Shown: in pieces, positions 58,623-64,000 of the stretch
Layout of the letters: every line of letters begins with the position of its first letter
Position numbering within the stretch: position 1 is the first letter of the stretch
Source: Candidatus Gemmiger faecavium
GTDB taxonomy: Bacteria; Bacillota; Clostridia; Oscillospirales; Ruminococcaceae
Assembly (NCBI GenBank): GCA_019114415.1
Contig: DXFO01000036.1
Span: forward strand, 30,488 to 94,487
Reading direction: 5' to 3'
Length of the DNA stretch: 64,000 nt
The notes under the pieces: generated by a model
What the model was told of the DNA's origin: nothing
What the model saw: only the letters and a program-made list of their open reading frames with translations
Database searches by the model: none
Program-made: the position numbers and the translations under genes

Positions 58623-58746
58623 ATTTGCTGCGGGTTTTATTTCGTATTTTTCCGATTCCCCTATCACAGCTTGAAGCCATGCAGGGAACGTCCCGCTTTC
58701 CTCTAAAGCAAACAGTTTTTCAGCATCCATCACCTCACCATACAGT

Positions 58747-58808
58747 AAAAGACTCCGCATCATGCCTTGCCGGATGCCCGGCGCATGGGGCGGAGTCCTT
58801 TTGTTTTT
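58747..58808. terminator. Terminator of the penicillin-binding protein gene
   Basis: AAAAGACTCCGC (58747-58758) pairs with GCGGAGTCCTTTT (58790-58802); the minus-strand copy ends in TTTTACTG directly after the stop codon. Confidence 0.85.
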
Positions 58809-58810
58809 GC

Positions 58811-60859
58811 TTACTCTTCCAAGGTAGGGTCATTCTCCCCTGTTGTGTCCAGAAATACCACCGATTCCTTGCGCACCTGTACTCCCGGCAGCGGGTACTG
58901 TGCCACTACCCGCTCGGCGTCCCCGTCGATGTGGGCAGTCAGACCGTATTCTTTCAGTTTCTGAGTTGCGGCCCCAGTGCGCCACCCGGTCACGTCGGGG
59001 ACTTCGGCAAACAGGGTCTGCTGTTCTTCCTCGGTGTAGTTGGGCTCGATGCCCAGGTAGGGCAGCGCTTTGGCCAGCACCTCGGCACAGACCGGGGCCG
59101 AGAGCGAACCGCCCGACGTCGTCCAGCTGTGGGGTTCATCCAGACAGACCAGCACGGCAAGGCGGGGTTCCTCCACCGGCGCCACGGCCACAAAACTGGC
59201 AATGCGGGCGCTGGCGTCCTCACTGTCCAGCTTCTGGCTGGTGCCGGACTTGCCGCCCACCCGATACCCCGCCACCGAGGCATTTTTGCCGGTACCGGTG
59301 GCCACCACCTGTTCCATCAGCAGGCACATGGTCTCGGAGGTTTCCTCCGAGATGACCTGCCGCTTGACGGTGGGTTCCGTGGTCCACAGCACCGTGCCGT
59401 CGGCGTCGCGGGCCTCGGCCACAACGTAAGGCTGCATCAGTTTGCCGCCGTTCACAATGGCGGACACCGCCGTGATCATTTGCAGATAGCTGACCTTGCT
59501 GCTCTGCCCGAAGGAACAGCTGGCCAGCTCCACCGGGCCCATCCGGTCGGCGGTATAATATTCGCTCTTCTTGATCTCGCCGGGCAGGTCGATGCCGGTG
59601 TCCTCCCGCAGGCCGAAGGCTTCAAAATAATCACAGAAAGCCTCCTTGCCCAGGCGTGCGCCGATCTGGATGAAACAGGGATTGCAGGAGACCGCCAGCC
59701 CCTGGGCAAAGGTCTCAAGTCCGTGGATATGCCCGTTTGCACAGCGGAAGCGGGTCCCCGCCACATTGATGGACCCCGCGCAGACAAACTGGCTGTCCGG
59801 AGTACAGACACCAGTGTCCAGTGCGGCGGCCGCCGTAATGAGTTTGAAAACGCTGCCCGGCTCATACAGGTCGCTGATGGCCTTATTGCGCCACTGGGCC
59901 TGCTGGGCTGCCTGCAGCGCGGCGCTGCGTTCTTCCCCCGACAGGGCGTTGACCTGGTCCCGGACCTCCTCATCCACAATGGTGCGAGGATCGTTGGGGT
60001 CATAGTCCGGCTTGACTGTCATGGCAAGAATGGCCCCGGTCTGCACATCCATAACAATGCCCACCGCCCGGGATGCCACATGATGTTCCTGCACCGCCGC
60101 CGCGATGGCACTTTCCAGATAATGCTGGATGTTCGCGTCGATGGTCAGGGTCAGCGAGGCCCCGGGGGTCGCTTCCACAAGCGTGGTATAGTTTTCGGGC
60201 ATGTCATAGCCCCAGGCATTTTTGGCCGTCAGCACCCGGCCGTTTTCGCCGGTCAGCAGTTCATTGTACTGCAGTTCCAGTCCCCACAGTCCGGCGTTGT
60301 CCACATCGGTGAATCCCAGCAGGCAGCCCATGAAGTCTCCTTCCGGGTAGACACGCTTGGTGTCCTGGCGGATCTGGATGCCCTCGGCGCCGTTTTCGCT
60401 GCACCAGTCCCGCACCGCGTCGGCCATCTCCTTGTCGACCCGGCGCCGCAAAAGACAGTCGTTGGAGGAACGCTGAGAAAACTTTTCCAGCGTCTCCTCG
60501 TAGTCGATCTCCATAATCTCACTCAGGGCCCTGGCCGCCGGCTCCACCAGTTCATCCGCCAGCTCCCGCGGGGACGCGCGGATGGTCCAGCAGGTCTCAC
60601 TGGCCGCCAGCACGGTACCGTCCGACGACAAAATCTCTCCCCGTGCCGCCGGGATGACCGTATCCCGCAGCTGCTGGTCGGCAGCCCGCGCCGCGTAGCC
60701 TTCCGTGTCAATGATCTGCAGCACAAACAAGCGCCAGAGCAGCCCCCCGAAACACACCACCGCCATACTGATGCAGAAGATTCGCGTCCTGAGCCGCATA
60801 TGCCGGTCCTGCTCCGGACTGATATGCCGCGGCGCAGCATTTCGTCGTTTTGCCGCCAT
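58811..60859 (-). CDS. Class B penicillin-binding protein with a PASTA domain (FtsI/SpoVD-like)
   Basis: 682-residue D,D-transpeptidase. A single membrane anchor lies at about residues 25-47, a pedestal domain follows, and the transpeptidase carries SxxK (EPGSVFK, about 336), SxN (SCN, about 395) and KSGTS (about 532). One PASTA domain is at the C terminus (VPDVTGWRTGAATQKL). GAAGGAGGG precedes the ATG at 60859. The single PASTA and general form fit SpoVD as well as FtsI/PBP2B; without the mraZ-mraW-ftsL context neither can be chosen. It stands alone. Confidence 0.9.
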   Translation of the reverse strand: MAAKRRNAAPRHISPEQDRHMRLRTRIFCISMAVVCFGGLLWRLFVLQIIDTEGYAARAADQQLRDTVIPAARGEILSSDGTVLAASETCWTIRASPRELADELVEPAARALSEIMEIDYEETLEKFSQRSSNDCLLRRRVDKEMADAVRDWCSENGAEGIQIRQDTKRVYPEGDFMGCLLGFTDVDNAGLWGLELQYNELLTGENGRVLTAKNAWGYDMPENYTTLVEATPGASLTLTIDANIQHYLESAIAAAVQEHHVASRAVGIVMDVQTGAILAMTVKPDYDPNDPRTIVDEEVRDQVNALSGEERSAALQAAQQAQWRNKAISDLYEPGSVFKLITAAAALDTGVCTPDSQFVCAGSINVAGTRFRCANGHIHGLETFAQGLAVSCNPCFIQIGARLGKEAFCDYFEAFGLREDTGIDLPGEIKKSEYYTADRMGPVELASCSFGQSSKVSYLQMITAVSAIVNGGKLMQPYVVAEARDADGTVLWTTEPTVKRQVISEETSETMCLLMEQVVATGTGKNASVAGYRVGGKSGTSQKLDSEDASARIASFVAVAPVEEPRLAVLVCLDEPHSWTTSGGSLSAPVCAEVLAKALPYLGIEPNYTEEEQQTLFAEVPDVTGWRTGAATQKLKEYGLTAHIDGDAERVVAQYPLPGVQVRKESVVFLDTTGENDPTLEE

Positions 60860-60982
60860 TTTCTTCCCTCCTTCAAGCCCTATTCGGTCTGTTGCATCCA
60901 TATGCAGCCGCTCTTCCCCGCTATACCGGCGGCGCTCTTCTTTCCGTAAAAAAGGCCGCTCCAAAAATTTTGCTCCCGGCTA

Positions 60983-61011
60983 TTGACAGCCGTGTATATA
61001 CCGTATATACT
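60983..61011 (+). promoter_or_regulatory. Promoter and operator of the YtrA-type operon
   Basis: TTGACA (60983-60988) and TATACT (61006-61011), spacer 17 bases. The palindrome GTATATACCGTATATAC (60994-61010) fills the spacer and the -10, and TGTGTATATC follows. A bound dimer would exclude RNA polymerase. Confidence 0.8.
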
Positions 61012-61060
61012 GTGTATATCAGATATGAACAGTTCGCATCTCAAATAAGGAGGCAGCGCC

Positions 61061-61432
61061 ATGGAGCTGTACATCTCCAACGCAGGGCAGGAGCCGATCT
61101 ACGCGCAGATCACGCGGCAGATCAAGCAGCAGATCCTGTCCGGAAAGTTAAAAGAAGGCGACGCTCTGCCCAGCATCCGGCTTTTGGCCAAGGAGCTGCG
61201 CATCAGCGTCATCACGACCAAGCGCGCATACGAAGATCTGGAGGCCGAGGGTTTTATTGTGACAACACCCGGCAAGGGCAGTTTTGTCGCCCCTCAGAAC
61301 CCGGAGCTTCAGCGCGAGGAAATGCTCAAACAGGTCGAGCAGCACCTGCAAAATGCCGTGGATGCGGCGCGGCGGGGCGGCATCGGCCGCGGAGAGGTCC
61401 GGGAAATGCTGGACCTTTTATGGGAGGACTGA
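61061..61432 (+). CDS. GntR-family regulator, YtrA subfamily
   Basis: 123-residue repressor with an N-terminal winged helix (EPIYAQITRQIKQQILSGKL, LPSIRLLAKELRISVITTKR) and a short helical dimerisation tail typical of YtrA. In Bacillus, YtrA controls an ABC-2 transporter operon induced by cell-wall antibiotics. AAGGAGG precedes the ATG. First gene of a three-gene operon with an ATPase and permease. Confidence 0.93.
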   Translation: MELYISNAGQEPIYAQITRQIKQQILSGKLKEGDALPSIRLLAKELRISVITTKRAYEDLEAEGFIVTTPGKGSFVAPQNPELQREEMLKQVEQHLQNAVDAARRGGIGRGEVREMLDLLWED

Positions 61433-61434
61433 GT

Positions 61435-62301
61435 ATGAGTTCCGCAAGCTGTGCCGCGGTGATCCGCGGTGTGGAAAAGCATTATCCCGATTTCACCCTG
61501 GGTCCGGTGGACCTGACCGTCCCCAAAGGCTGCATTGTCGGTCTGGTGGGAGAAAACGGCGCGGGCAAAACCACGCTTTTGAAGCTGTTGACCGGGGTCA
61601 ATCCGGCGGATGCAGGCAGTATCGAACTGCTGGGCGGCGCCCCGGGTACGCCCGCCGGGCGCGGGGATCTGGGCGTGGTGTTTGACGACGCTTATTTTTA
61701 CGAATCCCTGACCGCAAAGCAGATCGGCAAAAGCATGGCGGGAATTTTCGGTTCCCGGTGGGACAGCGCGAAATACCGGCAGCTGTTAAAGCAGTTCGGG
61801 CTGGACGAAGGCAAACCGGTCAAGGCATACAGCCGCGGTATGCGGATGAAGCTGAGCCTTGTCACGGCGCTGGCCCATCATCCCCGCCTGCTGGTCCTGG
61901 ACGAGGCCACCAGCGGCCTTGACCCGGTGGTCCGCGGCGAGATGCTGGACCTGTTCCTCGATTTTATCCAGAACGAGGACCACAGCATCCTTATCAGCAG
62001 CCACATCACCGGCGACCTGGAACAGGTGGCGGACTCCATTGCCTATCTGCATCAGGGCAAACTGCTGTTCCAGGAGGACAAGGACGTCTTACTGTCCATG
62101 TATGGCATTCTGCGCTGCGGCGCCGAGGATCTGGCCGCTCTGCCCGGGGAGTGCATCGTCCACACCCGCCGCACCGAGTTCGGCTGTGAGACGCTGGTCA
62201 AAGGCCGGGAGGAAGTTCTGCGGCTTCTGCCGGAGGCAGTCTGCGACCCGGCAAGCATCGACGACATCATGCGTTTTACCAGTGGGAGGGACAAACAATG
62301 A
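61435..62301 (+). CDS. ABC transporter ATPase (YtrB-like)
   Basis: 288 residues. Walker A GENGAGKTT (about 39-47), Walker B LLVLDEATSGLDP (about 156), and H-loop ISSHITGDLEQ. The signature region reads YSRGMRMKLSLV, with YSRG in place of LSGG, common in this drug-type family. The ATG follows the regulator stop by two bases, with GGGAGG as ribosome site, and the stop overlaps the permease start. Exporter substrate unknown; envelope-stress or antimicrobial response is likely by analogy to ytr. Confidence 0.92.
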   Translation: MSSASCAAVIRGVEKHYPDFTLGPVDLTVPKGCIVGLVGENGAGKTTLLKLLTGVNPADAGSIELLGGAPGTPAGRGDLGVVFDDAYFYESLTAKQIGKSMAGIFGSRWDSAKYRQLLKQFGLDEGKPVKAYSRGMRMKLSLVTALAHHPRLLVLDEATSGLDPVVRGEMLDLFLDFIQNEDHSILISSHITGDLEQVADSIAYLHQGKLLFQEDKDVLLSMYGILRCGAEDLAALPGECIVHTRRTEFGCETLVKGREEVLRLLPEAVCDPASIDDIMRFTSGRDKQ

Positions 62302-63074
62302 AAGGTCTTTTGTACAAGGACTGGTGTACCCTGACATCCCGGTACAAGAAAAACTTTACTCTGCTTTTTGTGCTGTATGTGGGCATGGCCATGCTGTTTG
62401 ACATGCCCTTCATGCTGTACGCCCTGGTCTTTGTGCTGGGGCTGTATGTACAGAGCGCCGTGGGCTTTGATGAATACAGCCATTGGGATGTTTATGCCCA
62501 CACCCTGCCGGTGCGGCATTCCCACATTGTGGGCAGCAAATACATTCTGGGCGGCTGTGCGATTTTGTTCGGCTGTGTCATCAGCATGCTGGCCTTCGCC
62601 TTTTCCGCTGGGATCGTCAAGGGGACTATGGGGTATGAAGAAGCACTCATCGGTACCCTGACAGCTGCCACCATTGCCACGCTGTATTTTTCGCTGAGCC
62701 TGCCGCTGACCTATAAATTCGGCTGTGACCGTGCCCGCACCGTTGTCATGAGCGCCATTCTTCTGCTGGTGCTGGGTGTCTTTCTCCTGGTGACCTGGGT
62801 CCCGCAGCATCTGCTCAGCCCCGAAGCCACCTTGAAATTTGAGGAATGGATGAACAATGCGGAACGCTTCTTCGGGTTCCGCGGGCCGGAAACCATTCCC
62901 GACCCCGCGACCGGCGCAGCCGTCACCATGGACGTGGAATACGGTTCCGTGGTCCAGTGGGCAGAGAATCCTCATTTCTGGTGGCTGATCGGCGGGATGG
63001 TTCTGTTCAGCGTTGCCATATTTGTGGCGAGCTGGGCCATCAGCACGGCGATTTACAAAAAGAAGCAATACTGA
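62298..63074 (+). CDS. ABC-2 type permease
   Basis: 258 residues with six membrane segments (about 22-50, 83-105, 115-137, 148-166 and a late one at 225-248) and a hydrophilic loop of about 50 residues before the last helix. Starts with MKGLLYKDWCTL, typical of ABC-2 permeases of this operon type. Overlaps the ATPase stop by four bases. Partner of the YtrB-like ATPase; single permease gene, probably homodimeric. Confidence 0.9.
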   Translation: MKGLLYKDWCTLTSRYKKNFTLLFVLYVGMAMLFDMPFMLYALVFVLGLYVQSAVGFDEYSHWDVYAHTLPVRHSHIVGSKYILGGCAILFGCVISMLAFAFSAGIVKGTMGYEEALIGTLTAATIATLYFSLSLPLTYKFGCDRARTVVMSAILLLVLGVFLLVTWVPQHLLSPEATLKFEEWMNNAERFFGFRGPETIPDPATGAAVTMDVEYGSVVQWAENPHFWWLIGGMVLFSVAIFVASWAISTAIYKKKQY

Positions 63075-63109
63075 CACCGGACGCTCCCAGCTCTTTTTCC
63101 GCTTTCATC

Positions 63110-63138
63110 TTGACAAACGGCACCGCGTATGGTTTAAT
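63110..63138 (+). promoter_or_regulatory. tRNA-Gly promoter
   Basis: TTGACA (63110-63115) and TTTAAT (63133-63138), spacer 17 bases, 13 bases before the tRNA. Confidence 0.8.
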
Positions 63139-63151
63139 AATTGTTGTCCAT

Positions 63152-63226
63152 GCGGGTGTCGTACAACGGCTAGTACATCAGCCTTCCAAGCTGAGGACGA
63201 GGGTTCGACTCCCTTCACCCGCTCCA
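63152..63226 (+). tRNA. tRNA-Gly (anticodon TCC)
   Basis: Acceptor GCGGGTG/CACCCGC, D stem GTAC/GTAC, anticodon stem TCAGC/GCTGA with loop CTTCCAA (anticodon TCC), T arm with TTCGACT, discriminator T and encoded CCA. Reads GGA and GGG glycine codons. Confidence 0.95.
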
Positions 63227-63267
63227 AAAAGCCCCCATGACGGATACGTCATGGGGGTTCTTTTTTT
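63227..63267 (+). terminator. tRNA-Gly terminator
   Basis: CCCCCATGACG (63232-63242) pairs with CGTCATGGGGG (63247-63257), then TTCTTTTTTT. Confidence 0.9.
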
Positions 63268-63291
63268 GGATTGTCTGCTTAAGCGTAAAGG

Positions 63292-64000
63292 CAACCCCCG
63301 GCTCTGCCGGGGAGTGTAAAGAAATTATATAGTGAAAAAGACCTTCTGGTAGAATAAAGTTGCGGTCGGCCAACTGCAACAATAAAAAAACCAGGAGGTC
63401 TTTTTACATGAAAGAAAAGGATATAGCGAGCCTGCAGCACACCACATGGAGGTGCCAGTATCATGTAGTGTTTGCACCGAAATGCCGTCGGATGGCAATA
63501 TACGGGCAAATCAAAAAAGATATTGGGCAAATACTAAGAACGCTGTGCGACCAAAAAGGGGTAGAGATCATCGAGGCGCAAGCGTGCCCAGACCACATCC
63601 ACATGCTGCTGAGTATCCCTCCGAAGTATAGTGTATCACAAATCATGGGGTATCTCAAAGGGAAAAGCAGCCTGATGATTTTCGATAGACATGCGAATCT
63701 GAAATACAAATATGGGGACAGGCATTTCTGGGCAAGAGGATACTACGTCGATACGGTGGGGCGAAACAAAAGGCAGATACAGGAATACATCAAAAGGCAG
63801 TTGGATGAGGACCAGATTGCGGACCAGATGAGCCTGAAAGAGTTTATTGACCCGTTTACGGGTAGCAAGAACATCAAGGCATAAGAAAGCCCCTTAAGGG
63901 GCCGCCATGAGTCAGCAATGCAGTTGGCCGACCCTTTCGTGGCCCCTTGAGGGGCGTTGTCTGTATTATGCCCTTCCAGGGCTTACTCAAGCCCCCGGCT
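63292..64000 (+). mobile_element. IS200/IS605-family insertion element, right end beyond the window
   Basis: One small transposase gene flanked by structured ends. The left end has a CCCCGGC/GCCGGGG hairpin at about 63297-63313; the last bases of the window (AGCCCCCGGCT) repeat its first half, so the right-end hairpin is cut at base 64000. A perfect 15-base inverted repeat flanks the gene: GGTCGGCCAACTGCA (63364-63378) and TGCAGTTGGCCGACC (63919-63933). Boundaries are approximate. It lies downstream of tRNA-Gly. Confidence 0.8.
63408..63884 (+). CDS. tnpA: IS200/IS605-family transposase TnpA (Y1 HUH)
   Basis: Single-strand-specific transposase. 158 residues. HUH motif H63-I-H65 (PDHIHMLL), catalytic Tyr127 in EYIKRQ with Gln131, the spacing seen in the IS608 enzyme. 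YHVVFAPKCRR near 18-28 and RGYYVDTVG near 110-118 are family hallmarks. Complete and apparently functional. No TnpB/IscB gene is seen before the window end. ATG at 63408 follows CAGGAGG. Confidence 0.95.
   Translation: MKEKDIASLQHTTWRCQYHVVFAPKCRRMAIYGQIKKDIGQILRTLCDQKGVEIIEAQACPDHIHMLLSIPPKYSVSQIMGYLKGKSSLMIFDRHANLKYKYGDRHFWARGYYVDTVGRNKRQIQEYIKRQLDEDQIADQMSLKEFIDPFTGSKNIKA

Noticed and set aside
58440..58763. Minus-strand frame of 107 codons overlapping the end of sfsA
   Set aside because: It starts inside the penicillin-binding protein terminator and runs antisense into sfsA. The first 45 residues look protein-like and AGGTG abuts an internal ATG, so a short peptide is not excluded, but spacing is poor and there is no promoter.

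Overview
The window looks like a chromosomal segment of a GC-rich, low-motility gut-type Bacillota (class Clostridia, Oscillospiraceae/Ruminococcaceae sense; the Faecalibacterium, Gemmiger and Subdoligranulum group is my best guess). This is inferred from the mix of Gram-positive families (DegV, class III fructose-bisphosphatase, Spx/ArsC-like protein, DUF896, CBS/DRTGG pyrophosphatase, SpoVB- and SpoVD-like proteins), strong GGAGG ribosome sites, sigma-A-like promoters of the TTGACA-17-TATAAT type, and GC-rich codon use. No rRNA, prophage, CRISPR array or plasmid feature is visible. Genes are densely packed and many neighbours overlap by 4 bases (ATGA).

Layout. 1-5.5 kb (minus): degV-fbp, then a pyrophosphatase with a DUF6020 membrane protein. 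5.7-7.6 kb: typA. 7.7-13.4 kb (minus): MarR-controlled heterodimeric ABC exporter and a MOP-type flippase. 13.5-15.9 kb (plus): purine nucleoside phosphorylase, Mrp-type Fe-S carrier, mscL. 16-22.2 kb (plus): gltBD glutamate synthase behind a long leader hairpin. 22.3-27.8 kb: membrane protein with a duplicated domain, Spx/ArsC-like protein, ybaK-rsuA, aroF, an esterase. 28-31.9 kb (minus): sucrose operon (LacI repressor, PTS EIIBC, GH32 hydrolase) with repeated operators. 32-36.9 kb (minus): CDF transporter, malic enzyme, fumarase alpha, a small repeat protein, fumarase beta and a sortase, joined by overlapping stop/start codons. 37-38.7 kb: purA and DUF896. 39-41.4 kb (plus): exported trigger-factor-like lipoprotein and an ArsR-SdpI pair. 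41.6-47.8 kb (minus): cytoplasmic ricin-fold lectin with a histone-like tail; very large FtsX-type permease with its ATPase. 48-54.7 kb: TetR regulator, then hypB, a multi-cluster Fe-S flavoprotein, hypA and DUF5692, divergent from a GntR/FCD regulator. 54.7-57 kb: glycogen synthase with a 220-residue repeat extension. 57-63 kb: DUF1643, sfsA, a PASTA-bearing penicillin-binding protein, a YtrA-type GntR-ABC cassette and tRNA-Gly(TCC). 63.3 kb to the end: an IS200/IS605-type element.

How it works together. Central carbon and nitrogen metabolism dominate: sucrose uptake and hydrolysis, gluconeogenesis (fbp), glycogen synthesis (glgA), malate/fumarate interconversion, glutamate and aromatic amino acid entry points. 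Three small regulator-transporter modules (MarR, TetR, YtrA) each have recognisable operator-like repeats.

The two best candidates for something undescribed are: (a) a lectin-like protein and a glycogen synthase, 12 kb apart, that carry the same KAEPA/KPAAKK low-complexity tail, suggesting a shared granule or nucleoid tether; and (b) a hypB-oxidoreductase-hypA-DUF5692 operon with no hydrogenase or urease in view. A small protein with three copies of an IDI(S/P)LD motif, wedged between the two fumarase subunit genes, is a third.
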